Shown one piece after another: positions 1 through 8,106 of a DNA stretch of 64,000 nt. Numbering within the stretch: the first letter of the stretch is position 1; every line of letters begins with the position of its first letter. The stretch is from the IMG/VR virus record IMGVR_UViG_3300009503_000027, positions 16,835-80,834 of that record. One strand, written 5' to 3'. Position numbers and translations under genes: made by a program. This stretch comes from a virus. The notes beneath the pieces are model-generated. The model ran no database searches, was not told the origin of the DNA, and worked only from the letters and a program-made list of their open reading frames with translations.

Positions 1-26
1 TTACCGCCGCAGTAGGAGGCGAGAAC

Positions 27-1046
27 ATGAGCATGGATACCGAAGAGCTGTGGGACGAGAATGAAGAGGCGGATGAGCTAGTCGTTGAGGGGCTAGAGGA
101 ACTTCCGCGGGATGCAGACATCGAAAAGGCAGACATTGAGGTCTCGAATAAGCCCTGGCGCACCATCGGGTATGCTAAGCGTCTGCCCAAGGAATGCTTC
201 CTCTATGTTCCGGATCCGGAGAAGAAGTCTACATGGAAGTTCCCCGTGTACGAGGGGAAGAACCCCGATTCGGATGGCAACTTCCAGGATCGTGGGCCGC
301 TCAACTGGCATGCTCTCCGCAACGCGGCAGCACGCCTCATCGCTATTAAGAACCGCCTCGCGTCCGGCCGTGGCTTCCGTGGCATGTCTGACGCGGAGGC
401 ACGCGACCTAGTATCCACGGTAGCACCCAAGATAGTAGAGCTGTATAAGAAGATCGGGAAGCCGATACCAGAAGCACTAGCAAGATATGATAAGACTGCT
501 GAGGAAGGTGGCATAATGGCCAAGACTTCCACGATTATCGAGGCGGTTAAAGAAGCAATTAGTGGCGTCATGGGCGAGCTGCTAGGCGCGCGTCAGCCAG
601 ATGCTGCACCCGCCGAGCCACCGGTAGCCGAACCCCCTGGTGACGATGTTGCCAAGACCGAGGAACCTCCGGAGGCAGCGCCTGCCGATGCTTCTGTTGC
701 CCCGGCACCCGGACCTTCTCTGGAAGAGCGCCTGGCAACGCTCGAGGCCATGTTCGCCGAGATGAAGGGCGTGCTCGAGCAGTTTGCCGCCGCCAGTGTC
801 GCCAAGACCGATGAACCCGAGGAAGAGCCTGCCGACATCGGCAAGGCTGTTGCCGAGGCTCTGCAGCCACTTGTGACTGAAGTGCGCACGCTTCAGGAGC
901 AGGTGGACAAGATTGCCAAGGCCCGTGGGGTTTCGCTGCAGGTGGAGAAGGCGTCGGAGCCTGTGAGCGAGCCGATAGGGCGGCGCATGGGCACCCTGGG
1001 GCCACTTGATGACTTCGAGGGTGTCCTTCGCGCACATGCTAAATAA
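27..1046 (+). CDS. Probable head scaffolding / capsid assembly protein
   Basis: Probable internal scaffold for procapsid assembly. It lies directly upstream of the major capsid gene, where scaffolds usually sit. The ATG is preceded by a good AGGAGG site. Residues 1-35 are very acidic. Residues about 45-115 form a compact block with WKFPVYEG and LNWHALRNAAARL, which resembles the segment seen in prohead-associated proteins of the XkdF type. The rest is a long Ala/Pro/Glu-rich, low-complexity tail with a predicted coiled coil near residues 230-300, typical of scaffolds. No protease active site is evident. A capsid decoration role is an alternative. Confidence 0.6.
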   Translation: MSMDTEELWDENEEADELVVEGLEELPRDADIEKADIEVSNKPWRTIGYAKRLPKECFLYVPDPEKKSTWKFPVYEGKNPDSDGNFQDRGPLNWHALRNAAARLIAIKNRLASGRGFRGMSDAEARDLVSTVAPKIVELYKKIGKPIPEALARYDKTAEEGGIMAKTSTIIEAVKEAISGVMGELLGARQPDAAPAEPPVAEPPGDDVAKTEEPPEAAPADASVAPAPGPSLEERLATLEAMFAEMKGVLEQFAAASVAKTDEPEEEPADIGKAVAEALQPLVTEVRTLQEQVDKIAKARGVSLQVEKASEPVSEPIGRRMGTLGPLDDFEGVLRAHAK

Positions 1047-1068
1047 CATAGAAAACCACATGTTTGTT

Positions 1069-1082
1069 GGGGCAGGTGCCCC
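1069..1082 (+). promoter_or_regulatory. Small hairpin just upstream of the capsid start
   Basis: A near-perfect inverted repeat (GGGGCA / TGCCCC) lies 10 bases before the GTG start of the capsid gene, in an intergenic gap with no clear Shine-Dalgarno sequence. It may mark an mRNA processing or translation-control site. Inference only. Confidence 0.3.
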
Positions 1083-1092
1083 GTGATACAAA

Positions 1093-2106
1093 GTGTCGAC
1101 TGAAATCGGAAAGACGGCTGTAACTATCACAGACCTGCAGACCAATGGTGTCTTGCAGGGCGAGCAGCTGGCACAGTTCATTGATCTCGTCGTTGACGAA
1201 ACGGTGATGATCAAGCTTGCCCGCAAGCTCATGACGAGCGGTGGCAAGGCATCGTGGAGCACCTTGGGCATCAGCGGCCCCGTCACCATCTGGGGCGGGC
1301 ATGCCTCTGACTGGCCCACCTATGGCGATACCTCGGTCACTGCTACCGACTATTCCATCCAGGCAGTGTCGGTAGAGGCCAAGGTGAAGCTTGACGATGT
1401 TGTGCTGCCAGCGTGGAATATCGAGGGTGAAGGCTTCCAGAACACGGCAACTGGCATGCTTGCCAAGGCCTTCGCCAACGACCTCGAGGATGCGGCAATC
1501 AATGCCGACAGCGATGGCTCTGACCCGTATTCAGGTCATAAGGGTGCGGGGATGCTGACGGCCTTCGATGGCTACTACGAGACCATCCGCACCTCGGGGA
1601 ACGTTTACGACCACGCTGGGGCGGGCGTCAATGCGGCTCTGTTCTACGAGATGTGGGAGACCTTGCCCACCAAGTATCGTTCCAATAGGGCCGATTGGCG
1701 CCTCTTCGTGAGTCCCAACGTCTTCGATGCTTGGGCACGCCATGCTGCAAGCGTTGCCCATACGGGCACCAGCGAAGCCTGGGTGACGAACACCGAGTCG
1801 GGGCTCGTGCTCTACGCAGCCGGCATCCAGCTCGTTAGCGTCCCCAAGATCCCCGAGAACAAGCCGGGCATCCTGAGCCAGTCCGAGGTTACTGAGGGCC
1901 AGTTCTCGTTCGCTATCCTGGCCCAGCCCGATAACCTCCTTGTGGCTTTCGACCCCGAACTCGAGTGGAAGATCGGTGTCGAGTCGGATATCCGGCGCAA
2001 GGTCCTCTACCTGAAGACTGGCTTCGCGGCGGGGATTCTCAATCCCGAAGCCTGCGTCGTTGCCGTGAACGTGCTGCCTGAGCCAGCCACAACGATCACG
2101 CCGTAG
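1093..2106 (+). CDS. Major capsid protein, HK97-fold type
   Basis: Main structural protein of the head. Its 337 residues begin at a GTG that follows the scaffold gene. The N-terminal part (TDLQTNGVLQGEQLAQFIDL, then a short Lys/Met-rich stretch) and the middle (AKAFANDLEDAAINAD) match the arm and long spine helix of HK97-type capsids. The C-terminal part (GIQLVSVPKIPE, LVAFDPELEWKIGVESDIRRKV) matches the P- and A-domain strands that end such proteins. It is followed at once by a strong double hairpin, consistent with a highly expressed separate transcript segment. The absence of a protease gene in the window leaves maturation unresolved. Confidence 0.85.
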   Translation: MSTEIGKTAVTITDLQTNGVLQGEQLAQFIDLVVDETVMIKLARKLMTSGGKASWSTLGISGPVTIWGGHASDWPTYGDTSVTATDYSIQAVSVEAKVKLDDVVLPAWNIEGEGFQNTATGMLAKAFANDLEDAAINADSDGSDPYSGHKGAGMLTAFDGYYETIRTSGNVYDHAGAGVNAALFYEMWETLPTKYRSNRADWRLFVSPNVFDAWARHAASVAHTGTSEAWVTNTESGLVLYAAGIQLVSVPKIPENKPGILSQSEVTEGQFSFAILAQPDNLLVAFDPELEWKIGVESDIRRKVLYLKTGFAAGILNPEACVVAVNVLPEPATTITP

Positions 2107-2128
2107 GGCGGTGGATAGGCAGCCTGCT

Positions 2129-2186
2129 GGAGGGGAGGGGCTTATTCCCCTCCCCTCCTAGGGCAATTGATGGCTTTCGCCATCAA
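2129..2186 (+). terminator. Double-hairpin terminator after the capsid gene
   Basis: A perfect 12-bp stem with a 6-base loop (2129-2158) is followed eight bases later by a perfect 8-bp stem with a TTTC loop (2167-2186). Both sit between the capsid stop and the next start. The lack of a long T run makes partial termination or mRNA 3'-end protection as likely as full termination. Confidence 0.65.
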
Positions 2187-2214
2187 ATAAACAGTGCGTA
2201 GGAGTGGTGTAGAA

Positions 2215-2637
2215 ATGTTGATCGTCGTAAACAAGCTAGCAGCTGAGCGCAAGCAGGTTCCCAGCAGGATGCGTATCACCAACACCCCATCGGGGCAAAC
2301 ATATGTCATCAGTAGTGACCCCATCAATGTCACCAACGAGGAAGACCTTGAGTTTCTCTTGGGGCTGAAGGTAAAAACTCCCTGGGGGCAAGAGATACCC
2401 TGTTGCATGGAATGGCAACCGGAGGGCTCTGCCCGCGAATGGTCAGAAGCCGATACGAAGGCCCTCAGCGAAGAACTGGAAGCCCTGCTCAATGCTAATA
2501 ATCAGCTGCAAGAGCGTGTTGCGCAGTTGGAAGCAGAAGTGGACAACCTCAAGGCGGCGGGTGCAAAGTACCCTTCTTCAGGACGCGGACGGCGCAACGC
2601 TGGCACATCCGACACGGCGGAAGAACCTACCGAATAG
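2215..2637 (+). CDS. Small coiled-coil protein after capsid, function unknown
   Basis: Not recognised as a named family. The ATG at 2215 is chosen over an in-frame GTG at 2194 because it has AGGAGTGGT at good spacing. Residues 1-75 look like a small beta-rich domain (ISSDPINVTNEEDLEFLLG, TPWGQEIPCCMEW). Residues 85-118 form a clear coiled coil (heptads of Leu and Ala with Glu/Gln). The tail is Arg/Gly/Thr-rich and disordered. Its place between capsid and connector suggests a head accessory or capsid-vertex protein. This is inference from synteny. Confidence 0.6.
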   Translation: MLIVVNKLAAERKQVPSRMRITNTPSGQTYVISSDPINVTNEEDLEFLLGLKVKTPWGQEIPCCMEWQPEGSAREWSEADTKALSEELEALLNANNQLQERVAQLEAEVDNLKAAGAKYPSSGRGRRNAGTSDTAEEPTE

Positions 2638-2708
2638 ACCGCACGTGGCAGCGTGTCCCCACGCCGCAGGCTACTTACCTGCTGCAGCAGATACATTGTG
2701 AGCTGGAA

Positions 2709-3623
2709 ATGGATCCGCCTGTGCGGTTCCTCAGCGCCGATGGATTATTGCTGCTACATGAGCTCCAGGGGCAACGCTTACAGCAGCGGTGGCAACCTCC
2801 ACACCTTGAAGATATTCCCCCCGGTAAGATGATGATAGTCCGCCGGGGTGGCATGGGAGATATTGTTCTCTTGCGTCCCGCCATTCAGACCTTCCGGAAC
2901 CGGCGCCCCGACGTTGAAACCATCCTAGTGACTGATTGGCCAACCCTGGGCAATGCACACCTTAACATTGATGAACTCATCCTTTGTGGGGATGAAAACA
3001 TATTGCTTCTCCAGGAGTATGTTGAGTGGCATGAAGGAAGGTATAAGATACATCGGAGCGATATATTTGCTTATGGCTTCGGCCTGGGGGGCTGCGACAG
3101 CTACGATATTACGCTGCCCTGGGATGGCCCCCGGCTGATTGAAGAAGACTACCTCGTAGTGCAGCTTTCGGGTAGTTCGAAGTACCGTTGCCCCTCGGTG
3201 GGATATATGTGGCGGCTAGCGGAGGCAGTTTCTAAGAGATATAACATTGCCATTGCCACCTTAGGCAACAGCCGGATTGACCTTGGCGACTTCAATTACA
3301 CGGGCCTACTTGCGGAGGCAACTGTGCTTTCTCTGCTCCGATATGCTCGCATTGTCATAGCAGGTGACAGCGGGCCATTCCATGTAGCAAGGGCCCTCGG
3401 CACCCCCTGCGTAGGCTTTTATGGCCCTATCCCCCCAGAGCTGCGTGTAGCGGGCTTGCCGGATTGCTATCGGATAATTCACGCTAAGTGCCTTTATGGG
3501 AGCCCTTGCCAAGAGGATGGCAATTGCAATAAAATAGACGTGGCCAAGTGCCTAGAGGGCGTTCCCTTAGAACACGCTCTGGCGGTTGTAGAGGAACTGA
3601 TGGAAACATGCCCACGGCGATAA
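2709..3623 (+). CDS. Glycosyltransferase family 9 (heptosyltransferase-like)
   Basis: GT-B enzyme that would transfer a sugar, classically ADP-heptose, to an acceptor. The N-terminal Rossmann half carries RRGGMGDIVLLRPAI at residues about 41-55, the GT9 hallmark. The C-terminal half carries AGDSGPFHVARALGTP and VGFYGP, the nucleotide-sugar site. A Cys-rich tail (CLYGSPCQEDGNC) is common in these proteins. It interrupts the head-gene series, so virion or capsid glycosylation is possible. The start is uncertain: ATG 2709 has a weak ribosome site, while the same frame stays open upstream through the end of the previous gene with protein-like sequence. Two further GT9 proteins occur at 19343 and 23489. 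Confidence 0.85.
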   Translation: MDPPVRFLSADGLLLLHELQGQRLQQRWQPPHLEDIPPGKMMIVRRGGMGDIVLLRPAIQTFRNRRPDVETILVTDWPTLGNAHLNIDELILCGDENILLLQEYVEWHEGRYKIHRSDIFAYGFGLGGCDSYDITLPWDGPRLIEEDYLVVQLSGSSKYRCPSVGYMWRLAEAVSKRYNIAIATLGNSRIDLGDFNYTGLLAEATVLSLLRYARIVIAGDSGPFHVARALGTPCVGFYGPIPPELRVAGLPDCYRIIHAKCLYGSPCQEDGNCNKIDVAKCLEGVPLEHALAVVEELMETCPRR

Positions 3624-4363
3624 TTACAAAGGCTTGGGATGACCTACGGACGGGCAACTATGATGAGGAAGGGGCCGTTGAAGAACTACTTACCGGGGTG
3701 CTCACAGATGCGGCGGGCACTACTCTAGCCCAAGTGCTCTCAGCCACTGAGAAGGCGACCATCGTTGAGCGCTACCGGGCGATGGCCGGTGATGAGATCC
3801 GGCGGCGGGCCGGGCGGGACTTTGCCTTCCATCAAGATGTAGAGGTATACGTCAATGGCTCGGGCACCCCATACCTAGACCTTGCCCAATATGGTTTCTG
3901 GCCGCTATATGAAGTTAGCCAGATGCTGGTTGAGGACACGGGGCAAGCCATTGATACGCTCATTGTAGAACCTTCAGGTCTTATTCACTTTGCCAATGAG
4001 TGGCAATTCCCCAAGGGGAACCGGAACATCCGGCTCACTATCAGCTGGGGCTTCAGCGATACAGTAGCGGGTGTCCGGCCGGTGCCCCAAGATGTCAAGG
4101 ATGCCCAGAGCATGTTGGCCGCCGCCAACATCCTGGAATACATACAGGCCACTAAGAATGTTGATGGCCTTGGTGGCATCAGCATCATCCAATACGGCGA
4201 GATGTCCATCCGGCAGTATCAGCGTGGCCGCTTCTCGCCTACGATTGATGCCTGGAAGGAGCGGGCTTATGCCACCTGCAACTTCTACCGGGGGGTGAAC
4301 TTCCATTACCTTGTGCCCGCTAATGTGCTAGAATATGGCGAGAAGATACAGGAAGCAAGATGA
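3608..4363 (+). CDS. Head-tail connector / adaptor protein (gp6-like)
   Basis: Probable head-completion protein that docks on the portal. The ATG at 3608 overlaps the end of the glycosyltransferase gene and gives 251 residues. An N-terminal helical region (ATIVERYRAMAGDEIRRR) is followed by a beta domain (YVNGSGTPYLDL, LIVEPSGLIHF, GNRNIRLTISWGF). A C-terminal helix-containing segment follows, beginning VPQDVKDAQSMLAAANILEY. This order is typical of gp6/gp15-type connectors. It overlaps the next gene by four bases (ATGA), so the joining genes are translationally coupled. Confidence 0.65.
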   Translation: MPTAIITKAWDDLRTGNYDEEGAVEELLTGVLTDAAGTTLAQVLSATEKATIVERYRAMAGDEIRRRAGRDFAFHQDVEVYVNGSGTPYLDLAQYGFWPLYEVSQMLVEDTGQAIDTLIVEPSGLIHFANEWQFPKGNRNIRLTISWGFSDTVAGVRPVPQDVKDAQSMLAAANILEYIQATKNVDGLGGISIIQYGEMSIRQYQRGRFSPTIDAWKERAYATCNFYRGVNFHYLVPANVLEYGEKIQEAR

Positions 4364-4947
4364 CAACCATCATTGCCTATACTAATCCGACACGCATCTA
4401 TCGTGCTTATCGCGAGCTACAGCACGACCTGGCAACGTATTTGCAGTATGCAGACATTTATGGCACCGATACATGGGCACGGGTAGGGGAAGTAAGCGAC
4501 AGTATGCTATTCTTGCCCGCACCGGGGGAGTACGTCCAGACGGAAGCCCCTGTGACACTCTGGTATCCACCCGATGTGGACGTAGACCTGGGCTATCTAA
4601 TAGAGGTCAAGCATGCGATGTATTATGATGGCCGGCTAGTGGCAGTGGAGACAACTCTTGCTGCCGATGCCGCCGCAGGTGACACATCCCTGCCTGTAGA
4701 GCGTGCCTACGGCTTCCATTCGGGAGATGTGGTACTCCTTTCTGCATCCAATACTATTGAACGCTGCCGTGTCCGGTTCGTTGACACCCGTAATCACGTA
4801 CTCACACTATATTCAGATACGCCATTGCAGAGTGATTGGGCCACAGGGAGCAGCATACGGGCTTCCGACTTCTATGAAGTGGTGGCCCTAGAGCGGGCAC
4901 AGATTATTCGGGCAACTTGTAACCGTGTGCATCCTAAGAACGAGTGA
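4360..4947 (+). CDS. Putative head-tail joining protein
   Basis: Not assignable to a named family. Its 195 residues start with ATGA coupling to the connector gene. Residues about 105-150 hold a beta-rich module (AGDTSLPVERAYGFHSGDVV, then RCRVRFVD and LTLYSDTPLQ) of a kind that recurs in phage structural proteins and may mediate contacts. Position between connector and tail genes suggests a neck or stopper role. No signal peptide or membrane segment is seen. Confidence 0.55.
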   Translation: MTTIIAYTNPTRIYRAYRELQHDLATYLQYADIYGTDTWARVGEVSDSMLFLPAPGEYVQTEAPVTLWYPPDVDVDLGYLIEVKHAMYYDGRLVAVETTLAADAAAGDTSLPVERAYGFHSGDVVLLSASNTIERCRVRFVDTRNHVLTLYSDTPLQSDWATGSSIRASDFYEVVALERAQIIRATCNRVHPKNE

Positions 4948-5702
4948 TGGCAATGGCACAGAAGATTGACCACTCGCCTGAGATTGCCGAAGGTATACGG
5001 AACTTGCTCCTGGGGCGTGTCCGGCTCAAGGCGGACTATGCCGCCGGCGACAGAGTTGTCAAAGTGGGCTACGAGAGTGGCTATTGGCCGAACTCTGAGC
5101 CTGTCCCCGGGGCGTATTTGTGGTTCAACAACACCGACGAGGCGCGCCTTGTGCAACCTACTGCTCAGCATATCGCTGGGGGCATAGAATACAGCGAAGA
5201 TGTTACGATTACTGATGCTAGCGGGTGCCATGCGATTATCTACCCCCCTGCCACGCATAACTATACCACGGCGCGGAAGGCCTACTTGTGCCTGCGCACC
5301 CCTCCTATCCCGGACTTGAAGGTTATCGCAACCGATCCGGAAAGTTTGCCACCTGATGAAATCCAAGAAAAATGGTTCCCATCAGTAACAATCATCCGGC
5401 GGCAATTTACTCCCACCTTCCGCCCATCAACCGCCGTTGAAGGCAAGTATAGATTTGTTATCCGGTACGCATGCCTTGTGACTTCCGGAGAAAGCAGCGG
5501 TGATAAGCTCCTACAGGATACGGCCACAATCGTTAACCTATTTGCTGAAGATCCCTACATAGGGGCGACGGTAGAGAACTGCGACATCGAGGGGGTAGAG
5601 AGTTTCCGTTTCCGGCGCATCTCGGCTAACCGTACTATGCTCTTGGGCGACATCTACCTGGCGATTGAGCGGACATCTGCCTATACCAAATTGGGGACTT
5701 GA
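4947..5702 (+). CDS. Putative neck / tail-completion protein
   Basis: Unrecognised 251-residue structural candidate. An in-frame GTG at 4944 and ATG at 4953 are alternative starts. ATG 4947 is chosen because it overlaps the preceding stop codon. It shares with its left neighbour a short module (LKADYAAGDRVVKVGYES, then PGAYLWFNNTDEARLV), suggesting related beta domains. The C-terminal half alternates strands and a helix (KYRFVIRYACLVT, KLLQDTATIVNLF, YLAIERTS) as in tail-terminator proteins. That assignment rests mostly on synteny. Confidence 0.5.
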   Translation: MAMAQKIDHSPEIAEGIRNLLLGRVRLKADYAAGDRVVKVGYESGYWPNSEPVPGAYLWFNNTDEARLVQPTAQHIAGGIEYSEDVTITDASGCHAIIYPPATHNYTTARKAYLCLRTPPIPDLKVIATDPESLPPDEIQEKWFPSVTIIRRQFTPTFRPSTAVEGKYRFVIRYACLVTSGESSGDKLLQDTATIVNLFAEDPYIGATVENCDIEGVESFRFRRISANRTMLLGDIYLAIERTSAYTKLGT

Positions 5703-5749
5703 CACAATAAGGACTTCTTGTAGAATATATCTTGTGGCAGGTTATGCCT

Positions 5750-6136
5750 ATGAGAACACCTATGGATGCGCCTAAAATCGAATATTACATTACGGCCGAC
5801 TTATGCGAAGCGGCCATATTGCTGATGCGGCCGCAGTGTATCCTGTGCCAATGCGAATGGGAAAGCGAAGCCGACAGGGTTGGCCGTTGGGTGATCTTGA
5901 TAAGGCCTAATTCGGGGTTCTCTCTAGCCGAACTGCGGCAGATCATCGAAGACCTGAAGACCGGGGATTACCTAGTGGAGCCTCGGGCGTTCATGAGTGC
6001 CCTCCGCAAGGCCCGCGTGGCTATGCAGGAGTTTCTACAGAGTAAAAATGTGGAGCCCCCTACTCCACGCCAGGTAAGAAACGTAGTAAATCCCAAGAGT
6101 AGGGAGAAAAACAATGCCAGTTCCAGCACTGTCTAA
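5750..6136 (+). CDS. Hypothetical protein before the tail tube
   Basis: Unrecognised protein of about 128 residues. The start is uncertain (TTG 5732, ATG 5744 or ATG 5750). The last is chosen because GGCAGG lies at better spacing. A mixed alpha/beta core (IEYYITADLCEAAILLM, VGRWVILIRP, LAELRQIIEDLKTGDY) is followed by a basic, disordered tail. It overlaps the tail tube start by 23 bases. By position it could be a tail-terminator or a small connector. Confidence 0.5.
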   Translation: MRTPMDAPKIEYYITADLCEAAILLMRPQCILCQCEWESEADRVGRWVILIRPNSGFSLAELRQIIEDLKTGDYLVEPRAFMSALRKARVAMQEFLQSKNVEPPTPRQVRNVVNPKSREKNNASSSTV

Positions 6137-7052
6137 GCACACCGCAGTGGGGATCGCCCTACAGACGGCTTATAACACTCCGAATGTTGCGGGGATTCAG
6201 TGGGCGGCAATAGATGCCGAAATGAACTTCCAAGAGCAGCTTAACTTTGCTGTCCTGGACCAAGGCGACATGTCCGACTGGGAATATGATGCCTGGACGC
6301 CTGGCACCCATTACCAGGGGAATATTCCCTTCTCGGCTATACCAAGCATGATGAGTACGTATGCCGCTTGGTGCCTTGAGCGCGACTCGTACAACCAGCC
6401 AACGTATGCCACCATTGCATTCTACGATGACAAGCGGGGCGGTCCTATCGCGGTCCAGGACTGCGTAGTGAGCCAGGTAACGTGGACGTTCAACAAACGG
6501 GCAGCAGTAACGCAGGCAATCACCGCATTTGGACGAAAGGAAGCATCTTCTGCTCCCAGCATACCTACCCCCGCCGACGTTGTCCGTGGCATGCCCTACG
6601 TGTGTAAGGAAATCACCGTCCAGGTGGACTTCGGTTCGGGCTACGTAACCGTGGCAGATTTCGAGTCGCTCACCATCGTGGTAGATACCCTTGCCGAAAA
6701 CCCCGATGAAGGTTTTCGCCTGGAATCCTCCGGGCATCCCCACACAATGTACACCCTCGGCGGCATCCGCGTGTCGGGCAACATGACCCGCGACTATGTA
6801 GATGACAGCTTCCGCGAGATAATATCCGCCATGCGTGACGGGGCAGTTGGAGACTTCAGCAGCCGTATCGCCATCAAGGTGACGGCCACACGCGGTGCTT
6901 CCTCCTGCACATGGGAGATGCCTTATGTGCAGTTCATGAACTGGGAGGCGCCGTTCCCGGGCAACTCGACCAGCCGGCGCCAGGAAGCAATCGAGTACCG
7001 CGCATTCACGGGCGCTGACGGCACGGAAGCCCCCCTGACAATCACGGCGTAG
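6114..7052 (+). CDS. Tail tube protein
   Basis: Major tail tube subunit, 312 residues, with a strong AGGGAG site. The N-terminal pattern (SKHTAVGIALQTAYNTPNVA) followed by a GDMSDWEYDAWTPGTHY segment, and the repeated beta hairpins in two halves (residues about 50-130 and 165-300), are typical of siphovirus tube proteins related to the baseplate hub fold. It is followed by a terminator and then by the tail-assembly chaperone pair, the canonical order. No sheath gene accompanies it, so the tail should be non-contractile. Confidence 0.75.
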   Translation: MPVPALSKHTAVGIALQTAYNTPNVAGIQWAAIDAEMNFQEQLNFAVLDQGDMSDWEYDAWTPGTHYQGNIPFSAIPSMMSTYAAWCLERDSYNQPTYATIAFYDDKRGGPIAVQDCVVSQVTWTFNKRAAVTQAITAFGRKEASSAPSIPTPADVVRGMPYVCKEITVQVDFGSGYVTVADFESLTIVVDTLAENPDEGFRLESSGHPHTMYTLGGIRVSGNMTRDYVDDSFREIISAMRDGAVGDFSSRIAIKVTATRGASSCTWEMPYVQFMNWEAPFPGNSTSRRQEAIEYRAFTGADGTEAPLTITA

Positions 7053-7083
7053 CAAGAGGGGCACCTGTGCCCCGTGGTATAGG

Positions 7084-7119
7084 GTGCCCCTGTCTGTAGC
7101 GGGCAGGGGCACTCGTTTT
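7084..7119 (+). terminator. Rho-independent terminator after tail tube
   Basis: A perfect 9-bp stem (GTGCCCCTG 7084-7092, CAGGGGCAC 7104-7112) is followed by TCGTTTTC. A second small hairpin (7058-7073) precedes it. Together with the structure after the capsid gene, it separates an abundant structural transcript from downstream genes. Confidence 0.7.
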
Positions 7120-7147
7120 CAGACACCATAGGATGGTGGTGATTAGA

Positions 7148-7699
7148 ATGACCGTTGAGGAACGACTGAAGCAGTTGGCAATGCGGCGTGGGCCGGAGAT
7201 CACGCGAGTGAACCTCTACGAGCGCGACATGCTCCGGTCGGCGGAGGATGATAGCTATGCCTCCGCAAAGGTAGACATCTCCGATGGTGGCAGGTTCTAT
7301 GTTTCATTCAGGACTGCCTCCGGAACGCAGATGGCGGCCCTGGAATCCGCTGCGGGCAGGGGCAAAATAATCAACGAAATAGACAGCACTGGCCGTGCCC
7401 GCCAGATCCTGGAATTCCACGACTGGGATATTGTGGAATGTGCTATACGGTTAGGGTTGATAGTGGATGCTTGCCTCCCCGCATTAGACGATGACGGCAG
7501 CTTGACAGAATTTGTCATTGAGAAGGGCGACGATCCGGCCAAGGTTTTGTCCAAGATCAACGAGGGCGGCGGCAAGCTCATTCCCGTCCTGGCCATGATG
7601 ATACGCGATAGGTATTTCGGAGACGAAGAGGGTGATATCGCGCTGAGTACGAAGGTGGTGGAAGAGGCGGGAAACTGCTTGAACGCCTGCTCCCAGTAG
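7148..7699 (+). CDS. Tail assembly chaperone, short form (gpG-like)
   Basis: Chaperone that wraps the tape measure during tail assembly. The ATG at 7148 is preferred to 7133 because of GGTGGTGAT at the right distance, giving 183 residues. The protein is mainly helical in its C-terminal half (LIPVLAMMIRDRYFGDEEGD). Near its 3' end the in-frame codons GCG GGA AAC form a G-GGA-AAC slippery heptamer (7669-7675). A fraction of ribosomes should shift by -1 and read into the next frame. Position between tail tube and tape measure is diagnostic. Confidence 0.75.
   Translation: MTVEERLKQLAMRRGPEITRVNLYERDMLRSAEDDSYASAKVDISDGGRFYVSFRTASGTQMAALESAAGRGKIINEIDSTGRARQILEFHDWDIVECAIRLGLIVDACLPALDDDGSLTEFVIEKGDDPAKVLSKINEGGGKLIPVLAMMIRDRYFGDEEGDIALSTKVVEEAGNCLNACSQ
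7669..7675 (+). promoter_or_regulatory. Programmed -1 ribosomal frameshift site GGGAAAC
   Basis: The heptamer is in the correct X-XXY-YYZ phase for the chaperone frame. Lambda uses GGGAAAG at the same place between G and T. The -1 frame is open well before the site and runs on to 8106, giving a fused product of about 319 residues. Confidence 0.8.
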
Positions 7700-8106
7700 G
7701 GCGTCTGGATGCAGTGAGTATTGCCCAGGCGCGGCGCGACATGCGTGCGGAGCAGCTTGATATGAAGTTGCCAGGTGAATCCGACCCGTGGGTGCAGGAA
7801 CACTTCCGGCGCCCCGATGGTAGTTTCGACGCGTTGCGGTATCATCGGTGGTTGCAGGAAGAGACCGCCCGGCTCCTTGGGCCTGTAACTGTGACAATGT
7901 ACGATTATTGGATGGAAGCATTGCTAAAACGTGTCGTAGAAGAAAGTAATATGTTCTACGGCGGCATGGTACCACTCCTACCAACCTACTTCCGGGGTTA
8001 CGACGAGGTACCGTGGGAAGAGGCCACCTTATGGGCACGTGTGGCGGCAATCAACGAACGCATCCGGGAGGAGCGAAGCCATGCCGGTCGGAGAAGTCCT
8101 CATTGA
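7675..8106 (+). CDS. Tail assembly chaperone frameshift extension (gpT-like)
   Basis: This reading frame is most likely expressed only as the C-terminal part of a gpG-gpT-type fusion made by -1 frameshifting at 7669-7675. It contributes about 143 residues, read as LLERLLPVGRLDAVSIAQA and so on. A GTG at 7714 could also start it independently, but no ribosome site precedes that codon. In lambda the extension binds the tube protein while the common part binds the tape measure, which would fit here. The sequence is polar and helical with Trp/Tyr-rich patches (PWVQEHFRRPDG, MYDYWMEALLKRVVEE). Confidence 0.7.
   Translation: MLERLLPVGRLDAVSIAQARRDMRAEQLDMKLPGESDPWVQEHFRRPDGSFDALRYHRWLQEETARLLGPVTVTMYDYWMEALLKRVVEESNMFYGGMVPLLPTYFRGYDEVPWEEATLWARVAAINERIREERSHAGRRSPH

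Noticed and set aside
582-1319. Minus-strand open frame of 245 codons opposite scaffold and capsid
   Set aside because: Crosses two well-supported plus genes and their gap. Sequence is low complexity and has no start signal.
6159-7112. Long minus-strand open frame of 317 codons opposite the tail tube gene
   Set aside because: The plus-strand tail tube has family-like sequence, ribosome site and terminator. The minus frame is a compositional shadow with scattered Cys and His and no ribosome site.
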